Positions 15,958 to 25,099 are shown, counted from the first letter of the stretch. The stretch: DNA of 64,000 nucleotides from Amycolatopsis vastitatis (GCF_002234595.1 NZ_NMUL01000038.1:186001-250000); one strand, 5' to 3'. The notes: generated by a model not told the origin, from the letters alone. Numbers and translations: made by a program.

Positions 15958-16697
15958 ATGGATCGCCGTAGTCTGCTCAAAATCGGGGTTGCCGCCGCTG
16001 CCGGGGCCGCCGTGCTCGGCGGGACGGGGACCGCCTTCGCCGATACCGGGCTTCTGCCCGTTCCCGGGATGCTCGGGGATCGCCGCGCCAACGAACTCTG
16101 GTACCAGCTCGACGAAATCGCGCTCTACCACCCGTCCCAGGAAGTCCAGGACGCCTACGCCGCCCTCTTCCCCTTCATCCAGGAGAACGCTCCGGAAGGC
16201 CTGTACGAAAAGTGGCGCGAGCTGAGCCGGGAGCCGGCGTACCCGAAGAACTACGCCGAGTTCGTCAAGCCCGTCGAACAGCCGCTGCAGGTGCTTTCGA
16301 AGCTGCAGCTCGACAACTTCGACCGCTTCTACCGCGGTGACGAGGCCGGCCTCGTCACCGCCTTCGCCGCCTTCGGGCAGGGGATCCTCTTCGACCCGCG
16401 ACGGGAGCCGGTCGAGTCGGAGGTGCACACCATGAACGGCAACCCGCCGAACGGCTACCACTTCTGGCACGCCATTCTGCGCGGGCAGATGTTCCTCGGC
16501 ATCGACCGGCACCGGTGGGCGCGGATCGACCCTTGCTCGGCTTCGCCTGGGCGCTGCAGTCCATCGCCAAGCCCGGCCAGCGGCACGTCAACCCCGGCCT
16601 GCCGCGCGAACAGGTCCGCGCGCTGGCCCGGTACTGGCTGCCGCGCTCTCCCGCCCAGCTCGACCAGGACTTCCAGTCGGCTCCTTATCCGGCCTGA
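15958..16697 (+). pseudogene. Tat-exported protein of unknown function, frameshifted
   Basis: Starts MDRRSLLKIG, a twin-arginine signal followed by an Ala-rich helix and a TAFA cleavage region near residue 28. About 190 residues continue in one frame to WARIDP; the conserved-looking continuation LLGFAWALQSIAKPGQRHVN to the stop at 16697 is in the next frame. Adding one C to the CCC at 16530-16532 restores a single protein of about 246 residues. Read without correction, the frame continues as a low-complexity tail to 16836, across the opposing SARP gene. Either a real inactivating deletion or a sequencing error in a C run. Family not recognised. Confidence 0.7.
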
Positions 16698-17419
16698 GCG
16701 TCCAGCACCCGCTGGTACGCCGCCCGCAGCGCGGGGCCCGGCGCCATCCCGAGCCGCTCGTCGAGGAGGCGGCGGCCCCGGTGGTACACCGCCACCGCGT
16801 CCGCCGGCCGTCCGCTCGCGCAGAGCGCGGCCATGAGCAGGGCCCGCGCGCGTTCCCGCAGCGGGTGTTCGAGGACGAACGCGGTCGCGTCGGGCACCGC
16901 GCGCAGGTGGTCGCCCGACGCGATCTCGGCTTCGATACGGCCCTCCAGCGCCGCCAGCCGCAGTTCGTCGTACCGCGCCGCCTCGCCCGCGCGGAGCGGT
17001 TCGGCGACGTCGGCGAGCACCGGACCGCGCCACAGCTCCAGTGCGGCGCGGAACAGCCCCGCCGCGCGGGCCGGCCGGTCCGCGCGCAGCTCGTCGTGGC
17101 CCAGGTACGCCAGCCGGGAGAACTCCTCGGCGTCGACGGTTCCGCCCGGCGTCAGCAGGTACCCGCCGCCGGTGCGCACCAGCCGCGCCGGCCGTCCGAG
17201 GGCCTTGCGCAGCCGGGAGACGTAGGTGCACACCTGCGCGTCGACCGTCGACGGCCGTTCGCCGTCCCACAGCAGCGAAACCAGCCGTTCGTCGGGCACC
17301 ACCCGGCCGCGGGCCAGCAGCAACGCCGCCAGCAGCGTCCGCGGCTTGCGCCCGCCGAGCGCGGCCGGGCGGCCATCGGCGCGCGACACCGCCAGCGGCC
17401 CGAGAATCCGGAACTCCAT
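16685..17419 (-). CDS. SARP/AfsR-type transcriptional activator (wHTH plus BTAD)
   Basis: 244 residues. An OmpR-like winged helix (MEFRILGPLAV to about residue 95, with GRKPRTLLAALLL and YVSRLRKALG) is followed by a bacterial transcriptional activation domain (about 100-240: EEFSRLAY, LWRGPVL, RLAALEGRIEAEI). This is the minimal SARP architecture found beside secondary-metabolite genes, yet none are adjacent here. ATG 17419 is preferred over an upstream GTG/ATG at 17437 because it begins the conserved wing fold. It overlaps the 3' end of the frameshifted Tat-protein gene by 13 bases, convergently. Confidence 0.88.
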   Translation of the reverse strand: MEFRILGPLAVSRADGRPAALGGRKPRTLLAALLLARGRVVPDERLVSLLWDGERPSTVDAQVCTYVSRLRKALGRPARLVRTGGGYLLTPGGTVDAEEFSRLAYLGHDELRADRPARAAGLFRAALELWRGPVLADVAEPLRAGEAARYDELRLAALEGRIEAEIASGDHLRAVPDATAFVLEHPLRERARALLMAALCASGRPADAVAVYHRGRRLLDERLGMAPGPALRAAYQRVLDAQAG

Positions 17420-17533
17420 GCCCCACCCCGTTCCCACGGTACGCGGGGACCGACACCGCCGGCACAGGAAAGTCTCAGCCGCCCCTTAGGTTCGGCGCGG
17501 ATCATGGAGGTCAGAGGGGACGAGGAGGCCGCG

Positions 17534-18247
17534 ATGATCACCACACGTCCGGGTTACCCGCGGTGGCACACCGCGAGCGCGCAGGGGCCGCGCTCACTCA
17601 ACGCCGATGCCGTCGGCGCGTATGCCGCCGCCGGCGGGCCAGGCATCGTGTTCGCTCTCGCCGACGGGGTCGGGGATGATCCCGCCGCCGCACGGGCCGC
17701 CCGCACCGCCGCCGCGGCCGCCGCGCGCACGGCCGTCCACAAAGGACCTGTCGAGGCCGTTCTCGCCGCGCAGCGGGCGGTTCGCGAGCAGACGACCGGG
17801 GACGCCGTGCTCGTCGTCGCCATGCCCGCCGAGCACGGCGGGTACCGCATCGCCTGGGTCGGCGACGCCCGCGCGTACACCTGGGACGGCACCGCGCTGA
17901 CCCAGCTGACCACCGACCACACGCTCGCCGAGTACTTCCGCGCCCACCACCAGCCGGTGACGCCGCGGATGGAGCACGTGGTCACGACCAGCGTGCGCAC
18001 CACCGAGCCGCACGAGATCGGCACGGCCGAGACCACGAGCGCGGGACTGCTGCTGACCAGCGACGGCGTCCACAAGCCCCTCGCCGGCGGTGGGATCCGG
18101 GCCGTGCTGGCGCAGCCCGGCACCGGCGCCGCCGAGCTCGTCGACGCCGCGCTCGCCCGCGGTGGCTCGGACAACGCGACCGCCATCTACGTCGAACCCC
18201 TGGAGGCGGCCGACAGCACCACGGTCCGATTTCCCGTCGCCGCGTAG
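17534..18247 (+). CDS. PP2C-family serine/threonine phosphatase
   Basis: 237 residues, single PP2C catalytic domain. Metal-binding motifs are FALADGVGD (about 40-48), WVGDARAY, LLLTSDGVHKP and GGSDNATAIYV. GAGGAGG at 17522-17528 fixes the ATG at 17534 rather than an upstream in-frame ATG. No membrane segment, so cytoplasmic. It would reverse Ser/Thr phosphorylation, but no kinase partner is in view. Ends convergent with the DUF2127 gene. Confidence 0.88.
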   Translation: MITTRPGYPRWHTASAQGPRSLNADAVGAYAAAGGPGIVFALADGVGDDPAAARAARTAAAAAARTAVHKGPVEAVLAAQRAVREQTTGDAVLVVAMPAEHGGYRIAWVGDARAYTWDGTALTQLTTDHTLAEYFRAHHQPVTPRMEHVVTTSVRTTEPHEIGTAETTSAGLLLTSDGVHKPLAGGGIRAVLAQPGTGAAELVDAALARGGSDNATAIYVEPLEAADSTTVRFPVAA

Positions 18248-18270
18248 CGCCGCAGAAACTGCCGCAAAAC

Positions 18271-18750
18271 CTAGCTGGCCCGCTTCAGCTGACGGTACTC
18301 GCGCAGCACGAGAACGATGATCACGACGTCGAGCGCGGCGAAGAACGGCAACGCGATCGAGTGGGTGTGCACCGCGCGGAAGATCTCGTAGACCACGAAC
18401 GCGGCGAGGATCACCGCCGCGACCGGGTAGGCGCGGACGATCTTGCGGGCCAGCGCCCACACCAGGCCGAGCTTGATCAGCCCGTGGGCGAGCAGGTACG
18501 CGACGGCGAAGGTCTTCGTGTCGCCGTGGAGGAAGTTCTCCGTCGCCGACTCGAGGTGGCGCGCCAGCGTGCCCGACGGGTCGCCGAGCAGGTCGCGGGT
18601 GATCACGGCGTGGGTGAACCCGCTGACGGCCGCCGCCGGGACGAAGGCGAGGATCAGCGCACCGACGACCTGCAGGGCGCCGTCGAGGCCTTTGACCGCG
18701 ATCGCGACCCGGAAGAACTTCTCGGTCGCGGTCGTTTTCGTGTCGGACAT
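18271..18750 (-). CDS. DUF2127 membrane protein
   Basis: 159 residues with four predicted membrane helices: the first after FFRVAIAVKGLDGALQVVGA, then a loop of about 40 residues, LLAHGLIKLGLVWAL, YPVAAVILAAFVVYEIFRAVHTHS and a last helix before a basic tail (REYRQLKRAS). The GLDG and HGLIK positions match the DUF2127 family. No function is established for the family. Confidence 0.85.
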   Translation of the reverse strand: MSDTKTTATEKFFRVAIAVKGLDGALQVVGALILAFVPAAAVSGFTHAVITRDLLGDPSGTLARHLESATENFLHGDTKTFAVAYLLAHGLIKLGLVWALARKIVRAYPVAAVILAAFVVYEIFRAVHTHSIALPFFAALDVVIIVLVLREYRQLKRAS

Positions 18751-18836
18751 GCCTCCAGCTCAGCAGAAACTCCGGGTCAGCGCACGTGGAGGCCCATTTC
18801 GCGCCGTTCGTGCCGAGCTGTCCGATTGACCTTGCC

Positions 18837-21167
18837 TTACATGGCGGGTGGCGCCGCCTTCGTGCCCCAGGTGGTGGGGGTGTCGCTCAGGGAGAAGCGG
18901 ATCGTGCCCGCGCGGAGCAGGTCGGCGTGGGAGATCCAGCCGCGGTCGTAGCCGCGGTGCCCGATCCGCACGTCCTTGGTGTACTGGAGCTTGGCCGCGC
19001 TCGCGCCGGGCGCCTCGATCTCGATCTCGCGGCCGCCGGCCGGGCGGATCTCGACCTTCTCGAACATCGGCGTGCTCAGCAGGTACGTCCCGGAGCCCGG
19101 CTGGGCTTCGAAGACGCCGGTCATGCCGAAGACGAGCCACGACGAGATGGTGCCGAGGTCGTCGTTGCCCGGCATGCCGTAGGGCGTGTCGGTGAACAAC
19201 GTCCGCGCCGCGCGCAGCACCGCCGACGTCTTCCACGGCGCGCCCGTCCAGCTGTACATCCAGGGCGCGTGCAGGTCGGGTTCGTTGTTCGGGTTGAAGG
19301 CGAAGTTGTTGTGGTAGTCGTACGCGCCGTGGACCCACGAGTCCTTGGCGGCCTTCGCCGGGTCGGTGAGCAGCAGGGGCATGTCGAAGAAGGTGTCGAG
19401 CCGCTTCTCCGCCTGCGCCGGGCCGCCCATCAGGCCGAACAGCTTCGCGGTGTCCTGCTGGGCCAGCCACTGGTACTGCCACGGCGTGCCCTCGTGGAAG
19501 CCGGCGGACTTCGCCGGGTCGGGGTCGCCGACGCCGGTGCCGTCCGCGGCCTTGGTGCGCGGGAACCCGGTGAAGCCGTGGGATTCGACGCCGGTGTCCC
19601 ACAGGTGCGCGAAGTTGCCGCAGCGCGCCCGCAGCGTCGCGGCCTCGTCGCCGTAGCCCAGTCCGGACGCCATTGTGGACAGTGCGCAGTCGGCGAGGGC
19701 GTACTCGAGGGTCGCCGAGCCCGCCTGACGCGTGTCGCCGTAGGTGTAGCCCGGCAGGTCCTGGTAGCCGATCCAGCCGTTCTTCACGTACGTCGGGTTG
19801 CCGTCGCGGCCGCGGAAGATCGACTGGTCCTTCGGCACTTCGTTGGCGTTGCGCCACAACGCCTCGAACAGCTGACGCGCGGTCCGGTCGTCGAGGAGGC
19901 CGCGGCGGTAGTTGTCGACCACCCACGGCGTGACGGGGTCGCCGCTCATCACGTTCGTCTCGCCGCCGGCCAGCGCCCAGCGCGGGACCCAGCCACCGTC
20001 CTGGTAGATCCTGAGGACGGACTTGGTCATGTCCGCCGCCTTGTCCGGGTGCAGCAGCGCGACCAGCTGGTTCTGCGAGCGGTAGGTGTCCCACAGCGAG
20101 AACATCTGGTAGTAGGTGTCCCGGCCGCGGTGGACCTGGTCGTCGAAGCCACGGTACGAACCGTCCACATCGGACCCGACGGACGGGTGCAGCAGCGACC
20201 GGTACAGCGCGCTGTAGTAGGTGCGCTGGTCGGCGGTCGTCCCGCCGGCGACGCGCATGCGGTTCAGCTCGTCCTGCCAGGTGTCGTGGGCGGCCTTGCG
20301 CGCCTTGTCGAACGACCTGGGCTGCTCGGCCGTGCGGTTCAGGCGGGCGCCGTCGATCGAGGTGTAGGAGAGGCCGACGGAGGCGCCGACCTGGTTCTCC
20401 GCGGTGTCGAAGGTGAGCCAGGCGCCGGTGCGCTGGGCGCCGAGCTCGGCGTCGCGCTGGTTCGGCGTCAGCTTGCTGTCGGTCCAGGTGCCGAAGCTCG
20501 TGAACTTGCGGTCGAACTTGGCGCTGAAGAAGACCTTGTAGCGCTCCTTCTGCGTCTCCCAGCAGAAGTTGCCGCCCTGCAGCCAGCCTTCGACCGTGTC
20601 GTCGCCGACGACGTGGACATCGCCGGCGTAGGTGTAGCCGTTGCTCTCGCCGACCTCGATGAGCACGTTTTCGCTGGTGGCACCATCCGGGAAGGTGTAG
20701 CGGTGCTGCCCGGAGCGCTGGGTGGCGGTGAGCTCGGCGTCGATGCCGTTGCCGAGCTTGACGCCGTAGTACCCCGGCTCGCGGGTTTCGCCGGCGTGGC
20801 TGAACTTGGCGCCGTACTTCGCGGGATCACTGCTGGTGACCGCGCCCGTGGTGGGCATGAACCGGAAGTTGCCCATCGTCTGGCAGCCGACGCCGGAGAG
20901 GTGGGTGTGGCTGAAGCCGAGAGTGGTGTCCTGCGCGTAGTCGTAGGACGCGTACTTCTTGAGCTGGGTGTCCGGGCTGAGCTGGACCATCCCGAAGGGC
21001 GTGGTGGCGCCGGGGAAGGTGGTGCCGTCCCCGTTGTTGCCGATCGAAGTGTCGACGAGCGTGGTGGGGTCGCCGGCGAATCCGGGTGCCGCCCCGGCGG
21101 GGGTGGCGAGAGCCATCGTCGTGGCTCCGGCGAGCAGGGTGGCCAGGACGCGCGTGCGCGGTCTCAT
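18837..21167 (-). CDS. Secreted GH92 alpha-mannosidase-like glycosidase
   Basis: 776 residues with a Sec signal (MRPRTRVLATLLAGATTMAL, cleavage near PAGAA). The N-terminal beta-sandwich begins GNNGDGTTFPGATTPFGMVQ, and the (alpha/alpha)6 catalytic part has WDTYRSQNQLVALLHPD, MSGDPVTPWVVDNYRR and PGNDDLGTISSWLVFGMTG, all signatures of calcium-dependent GH92 exo-mannosidases acting on N-glycan or yeast mannan linkages. CAGGAGG upstream supports ATG 21167 over an ORF start at 21230. A perfect 14-base palindrome between promoter and gene (21179-21192) predicts LacI-family control. Confidence 0.93.
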   Translation of the reverse strand: MRPRTRVLATLLAGATTMALATPAGAAPGFAGDPTTLVDTSIGNNGDGTTFPGATTPFGMVQLSPDTQLKKYASYDYAQDTTLGFSHTHLSGVGCQTMGNFRFMPTTGAVTSSDPAKYGAKFSHAGETREPGYYGVKLGNGIDAELTATQRSGQHRYTFPDGATSENVLIEVGESNGYTYAGDVHVVGDDTVEGWLQGGNFCWETQKERYKVFFSAKFDRKFTSFGTWTDSKLTPNQRDAELGAQRTGAWLTFDTAENQVGASVGLSYTSIDGARLNRTAEQPRSFDKARKAAHDTWQDELNRMRVAGGTTADQRTYYSALYRSLLHPSVGSDVDGSYRGFDDQVHRGRDTYYQMFSLWDTYRSQNQLVALLHPDKAADMTKSVLRIYQDGGWVPRWALAGGETNVMSGDPVTPWVVDNYRRGLLDDRTARQLFEALWRNANEVPKDQSIFRGRDGNPTYVKNGWIGYQDLPGYTYGDTRQAGSATLEYALADCALSTMASGLGYGDEAATLRARCGNFAHLWDTGVESHGFTGFPRTKAADGTGVGDPDPAKSAGFHEGTPWQYQWLAQQDTAKLFGLMGGPAQAEKRLDTFFDMPLLLTDPAKAAKDSWVHGAYDYHNNFAFNPNNEPDLHAPWMYSWTGAPWKTSAVLRAARTLFTDTPYGMPGNDDLGTISSWLVFGMTGVFEAQPGSGTYLLSTPMFEKVEIRPAGGREIEIEAPGASAAKLQYTKDVRIGHRGYDRGWISHADLLRAGTIRFSLSDTPTTWGTKAAPPAM

Positions 21168-21178
21168 CCGTGTCCTCC

Positions 21179-21192
21179 TGACAACGTTGTCA
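21179..21192. promoter_or_regulatory. LacI-family operator before GH92 gene
   Basis: TGACAACGTTGTCA is a perfect palindrome with the central CG dyad typical of LacI/GalR operators, 12 bases upstream of the GH92 start, overlapping its leader. The repressor is not in this window. Confidence 0.7.
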
Positions 21193-21257
21193 CATACACG
21201 GTGGGATCTTTTCCGTTGTCCGGTGGACAAATCAAGACCCGGGCGGCGGCTTCGGGC

Positions 21258-21288
21258 TTGAACCTGACGTCGCGTCAGGTTCTACGGT
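21258..21288 (+). promoter_or_regulatory. MerR-type promoter with 19-base spacer and operator
   Basis: A -35 TTGAAC (21258-21263) and -10 TACGGT (21283-21288) are separated by 19 bases, the over-long spacing that MerR activators correct. The spacer holds a perfect inverted repeat, GAACCTGACG (21260-21269) and CGTCAGGTTC (21273-21282). Transcription would begin near 21295, the ATG itself, so the mRNA is probably leaderless. Confidence 0.75.
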
Positions 21289-21294
21289 CGACGA

Positions 21295-22089
21295 ATGAGC
21301 GAACGCAGGTGGAGCATCGGTGAGCTGGCCAGGGCCAGCGGCGTCACGGTGCGCACGCTGCACCACTACGACCGGATCGGCCTGGTGTCACCGGGCGAAC
21401 GGACGCCCTCGGGACACCGGCGTTACGCCGAGGCGGACGTGCGACGGCTCTACCGGGTGCGGGCCTTGTGCGGGCTGGGTTTTTCCCTGGACGAGGTGGC
21501 CGTCGTGCTGCGGAACGCGGGAGACGATCTCGGCTCGCTGCGCGGCCTGCTGACCGCTCAGCTGGCCGATCTGGAGGCCCGGGCCGCGCGGATCGAGGAG
21601 TCGGCCCAGCGGCTGCGGGGTCTGCTCGCCCGGCTGGCCGAGGCGGCCATGCCGGAACCGGAGCAGTTCCTCGCCATCCTCGAGCCGATGTCCGCCGACG
21701 CCGGCCGGTACCTGTCCGGCGGCCAGCTCACGACGATCACCGAACGGGCCGCGAAGCTGGGCGGCGAGGCGGTCGAGACGCTGAAGACCGAATGGCTCGA
21801 ACTGTTCGCCCGGCTTCGGCGGCACCTGCTCGACGGGACTCCGGTCGACGATCCGGCGGTGCGGGAGCTGGCCGATCGCTGGCGGGCGATGTCGGCCGCC
21901 TTCCACCCCGCCGACCACCGGTTCGAGGCCGCGACCACGGCGCTGTGGGAGGACAACCGGGCCGGGCTGGGCCGGGAGCTCGACGAGCGCATCGGCTGGT
22001 CCGGGCCGGGTGGCGCCGCCGAGGTCGTCGACTACCTGCGCAAGGCCCGTGCCGCGGGCGAAGACACCCTCGAGGAAAAGGACGAGTGA
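21295..22089 (+). CDS. MerR-family regulator with TipAS-like ligand domain
   Basis: 264 residues. The winged helix (WSIGELARASGVTVRTLHHY) and the long dimerisation helix (about 85-120) are canonical MerR. The C-terminal about 120 residues are helical and resemble the TipA antibiotic-binding domain (WRAMSAAFHPADHRFEAATT). It should activate its own promoter, whose operator sits in a 19-base spacer, when it binds a drug-like ligand. The stop is immediately followed by the ATG of the erythromycin-esterase gene, so sensor and enzyme are one operon. Confidence 0.9.
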   Translation: MSERRWSIGELARASGVTVRTLHHYDRIGLVSPGERTPSGHRRYAEADVRRLYRVRALCGLGFSLDEVAVVLRNAGDDLGSLRGLLTAQLADLEARAARIEESAQRLRGLLARLAEAAMPEPEQFLAILEPMSADAGRYLSGGQLTTITERAAKLGGEAVETLKTEWLELFARLRRHLLDGTPVDDPAVRELADRWRAMSAAFHPADHRFEAATTALWEDNRAGLGRELDERIGWSGPGGAAEVVDYLRKARAAGEDTLEEKDE

Positions 22090-23424
22090 ATGGACGCCGA
22101 CATCACCGGGTGGTTGCGGGAGAACCTCGTCCGCCTGCGGACGCTCGAGCCGGACGGCGCCGGCTACGACGAGCTGGAGCCGTTGCGCGACATCGTCGGC
22201 GACGCCCGCGTCGTCGCCATCGGCGAGAGCACGCACCGGGTGCACGAGTTCTACCAGCTCCGCCACCTGGTGACCCGGTTCCTCGCCGAGGAGATGGGGT
22301 TCACCGGGTTCGCGATGGAGTCCGGTTTCCCGGAGGGCTGGGCGGTCCACGACTGGGTGCTCGGCGGCGACGGCGACCTGGACCGGCTCCTGCACACCGG
22401 GATCACCTACCACATGGGCAAGTGCGCGGAGATGCGTGACCAGCTGGTGTGGATGCGCGAGTACAACCGCACGCACGACCGCGAGATCCGCTTCTACGGC
22501 ATGGACCTGCCGGACTCGAGCGCGTCCGCCCTGCCCGGCGTCACGGCCGCCTTGGCGTTCCTCGACGAGGCCGACCCGGCCTACGCCGCGGCGGCCCGCC
22601 GGGACTTGCTGCCGCTGTTCGGCTACCTGCCCGCCGACCGGACCGGGCTGGCCTGGGCCGCGCCCGCGATCCACGCCTACCTGGCCCTCGGCACGGCCCA
22701 CCGCCACGAGCTGACCGCCCGGATCGGCGAGCTGACCGAACGCCTCCGTGCCCTGCGAGTTCCCTACTCCACTGTGGACGCGACGAGGGCCGACGTCGCG
22801 CTGCAGTGCGCGATCACCGCGAGGCACGCGGACGCCTTCCTGGCCGCCATGGCCGCCGCGCCGGGACGCACCTACCGGGGCGCCAACGTCCGGGACGCGG
22901 CGATGGCCGACAACGTCGAATGGATTCTCGGCCGGGAGGAACGCGTCGTCGTCGGGGCCGCGAACGGGCATCTGCAGCGCTGGCCGTACCGCGTACCCCC
23001 GATCATCAACGAGGAGCAGGTCATGCTCGGCCAGCACCTGGCCCGCTCGCTCGGCGACCGGATGGTGGTCATCGCGACGACCTACGACGGCGGCCGGGTG
23101 TTCGGCCACCGTCCCCTCGCCGACGGGCCACCCGGCCACACCGAGGTGTTCTACGAGGACGTCGCCCCCTTCACCGAGCCGGGCAGCCTCGACGTCCTGC
23201 TCGCGAGCACCGCCGAGCCGCTCGCCCTGCTCGACTTGCGTGCCGTCCGCGAGGACGACGCGGTGGCCCGTGGCTTCGCCGGGATCGACGGCACCCGGCA
23301 GGGACCGTACAAGCAGCTGGTGAACCCGCTCGTCGCGTTCGACGCCGTCGTGCACATCGACAAGATCACCCCCTGGCACACCTTCATCGATTCGCCGGGG
23401 CGCGGCGAGCACGCCGAACGGTGA
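22090..23424 (+). CDS. Erythromycin-esterase (EreA/EreB) family hydrolase
   Basis: 444 residues. Key motifs of the family are VVAIGESTHRVHEFYQLRH (the GExxH site, about residues 40-55), FAMESGFPEGW and, near the C-terminal half, VVGAANGHLQRW. Known members open the lactone of macrolides by a metal-independent His/Glu mechanism, but many actinomycete members have unknown substrates. It starts directly after the MerR gene and is probably induced by the same ligand. A self-protection or macrolide-degrading role is inference. Confidence 0.88.
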   Translation: MDADITGWLRENLVRLRTLEPDGAGYDELEPLRDIVGDARVVAIGESTHRVHEFYQLRHLVTRFLAEEMGFTGFAMESGFPEGWAVHDWVLGGDGDLDRLLHTGITYHMGKCAEMRDQLVWMREYNRTHDREIRFYGMDLPDSSASALPGVTAALAFLDEADPAYAAAARRDLLPLFGYLPADRTGLAWAAPAIHAYLALGTAHRHELTARIGELTERLRALRVPYSTVDATRADVALQCAITARHADAFLAAMAAAPGRTYRGANVRDAAMADNVEWILGREERVVVGAANGHLQRWPYRVPPIINEEQVMLGQHLARSLGDRMVVIATTYDGGRVFGHRPLADGPPGHTEVFYEDVAPFTEPGSLDVLLASTAEPLALLDLRAVREDDAVARGFAGIDGTRQGPYKQLVNPLVAFDAVVHIDKITPWHTFIDSPGRGEHAER

Positions 23425-23426
23425 GC

Positions 23427-24875
23427 TCAGACCTGGTGCGTGACGTGCCCGCCGAGGATCGTCGCCGTCACGGGCAGGGTGCGCAGGTCCGCCGGGGACA
23501 GGACCGACGGGTCCGCCGCCGTCACCATCAGGTCCGCGACGTCCCCCACGGCGACTCCGCGACGGCCGCCGGAGGAAGCGGCCAAGGCGTCGGCGAGGGA
23601 GAGCGCCTGCTCCGGGTGCCACGGCGGGCGGTCGTCGTCCGTGCGGGCCACCGCCGAGGCGATGCCGTCCCACGGGTCCAGCGGCGCCACCGGGGCGTCC
23701 GAGCCGAATTCCAGGCGCGCGCCCGACTCCAGCAGCGAGCGGTAGGGGAACGCCCGCGACGTCCGGCCGTGCCAGTGGCGGTCCGCGACGTCGCGGTCGT
23801 CGGGCTGGTGGGCCGGCTGGACCGACGCGATCACCCCCAAGGCGGCGAAACGCGGGATGTCGGCGGGCGCCAGCAGCTGCGCGTGCTCGATGCGGCCGGG
23901 GCAGCCGACCTCCTCGAACGCGTCCAGCGCGATCGTGTTCGCGCGGTCGCCGATCGCGTGCACCGCCGGGATCAGGCCGTGGTCGAAAGCCCGCTGCAGC
24001 AAGGGAATCAGTTCGTCAGGCGGCAGTTCCAGCGAGCCCGGCGAATCGCCGCCGGGGTACGGGTCGTGGCAGTAGGCCGTGCGCGTGTTGAGGGAACCGT
24101 CCACGAAGAGCTTGAACGGCCCGACCGTCAGCAGCCCGTCCGAATCCGGCAGGACGTCGCCCGTGCGGTGGCCGCGTTCGATGGTCTGGTCCAGGAGGTG
24201 TTTCGCGATGACGCAGGAGATCCGCGCGGCCGGGGCGCCCCGGCGCGTCCAGTCCGCCACCGTGTCCGCGTATTCGTAGTCGGCGATCTGCGTCACGCCC
24301 CGCGCGGCCGCCGCGGCCACCGCTTCGGCCACCCACCGGTCCTGGACGTCGATCGCCGCCGTCGGGAGCTGGGCCGTCGCGGTCATGCAGTCGCCCTCCA
24401 GCAGCACGCCGGTCGGGTGGTCGCGGCCGATCAGCTTCAGCGCCGCCGGGCTCAGCCACAGCGTGTGCAGGTCCGCGCTGAACAACGCGACCGCCCGGCC
24501 GGGCAGCGCCCGCTGCAGCAGGTCCTTGTGCGGCTTGTCCGGCCACAGCCCGTCGCGGAACCCCGCGCCGACGACGAGTTCCGTCTGCGCCGCCGGCGTC
24601 GCCAGCAGGTGCGCGAGCAGCAGCTCGATCGCCTCCCCCGCCGAGCGGGCCGCGTCCAGCGGGATCCGGCGCCGGGACGTCGCCCACTGCACGAGGTGGA
24701 CGTGGGCGTCGACCAGCCCCGGCAGCAGCGTGCCGCCGTGCCCGTCGACCACGCGCGCCGCGAAACCGGCCGAGCCGGGTTCGGTGACCGACGTGACCCG
24801 GCCGTCGTTCACCCGGACGTCCGCGAGGTCGCCGCCGAGGCCGGGGCGCACGCGACGCAGCAGGAGATCATCCAT
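23427..24875 (-). CDS. YtcJ-like amidohydrolase (amidohydrolase family 3)
   Basis: 482 residues. A composite beta-sandwich/TIM barrel metal-dependent hydrolase: the metal-binding LLPGLVDAHVHLVQW (about 50-64), VHAIGDRANTIALDAFE, GRIEHAQLLAP, SVQPAHQPDD and FGSDAPVAPLDPW are all present. These enzymes hydrolyse exocyclic amides or formamides. ATG 24875, begun by MDDLLLRRVRP, is preferred to an upstream GTG. It stands alone and converges with the esterase gene, with 2 bases between the stops. Confidence 0.9.
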   Translation of the reverse strand: MDDLLLRRVRPGLGGDLADVRVNDGRVTSVTEPGSAGFAARVVDGHGGTLLPGLVDAHVHLVQWATSRRRIPLDAARSAGEAIELLLAHLLATPAAQTELVVGAGFRDGLWPDKPHKDLLQRALPGRAVALFSADLHTLWLSPAALKLIGRDHPTGVLLEGDCMTATAQLPTAAIDVQDRWVAEAVAAAAARGVTQIADYEYADTVADWTRRGAPAARISCVIAKHLLDQTIERGHRTGDVLPDSDGLLTVGPFKLFVDGSLNTRTAYCHDPYPGGDSPGSLELPPDELIPLLQRAFDHGLIPAVHAIGDRANTIALDAFEEVGCPGRIEHAQLLAPADIPRFAALGVIASVQPAHQPDDRDVADRHWHGRTSRAFPYRSLLESGARLEFGSDAPVAPLDPWDGIASAVARTDDDRPPWHPEQALSLADALAASSGGRRGVAVGDVADLMVTAADPSVLSPADLRTLPVTATILGGHVTHQV

Positions 24876-24961
24876 GCGGACCACTGTGCCAGCCCACCCC
24901 ATCCGGGTGAAACACGCGTAAGTCCTGAAATATCGGGGTATCAGAAACCGTTGTAACCATT

Positions 24962-25047
24962 GGCAGCCGTCGCCCGCCGAAGGGCCAGGGCCGGTCTAGG
25001 GGCGCCGCCTTCACAAGCCGCGCAGGGTTCGACTCCCTCGGTTGCCA
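24962..25047 (+). tRNA. tRNA-like element, probably degenerate
   Basis: GGCAGCC (24962-24968) pairs with GGTTGCC (25040-25046) as a 7-base acceptor stem, and 25023-25039 forms a T-arm with a TTCGACT loop; a CTTCACAAG segment sits where an anticodon loop would be. The D and anticodon arms do not fold normally and no clean anticodon can be assigned, though GTCTAG and GCCGCCTTCAC recall tRNA-Glu. 86 bases, between divergent genes. Probably a pseudo-tRNA. Confidence 0.35.
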
Positions 25048-25099
25048 CGCGATTCTCGGGGCGAGGTCTGTGCGCGGAAAGCGCGCACAGACCTCGCTG

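Noticed and set aside
21388..23673. 761-residue open frame on the minus strand
   Set aside because: Antisense to the MerR and esterase genes, with third-codon bias fitting the plus strand.
24962..25047. Functional class II tRNA
   Set aside because: Length fits, but neither a normal D-arm nor a five-base anticodon stem could be drawn; reported only as tRNA-like.
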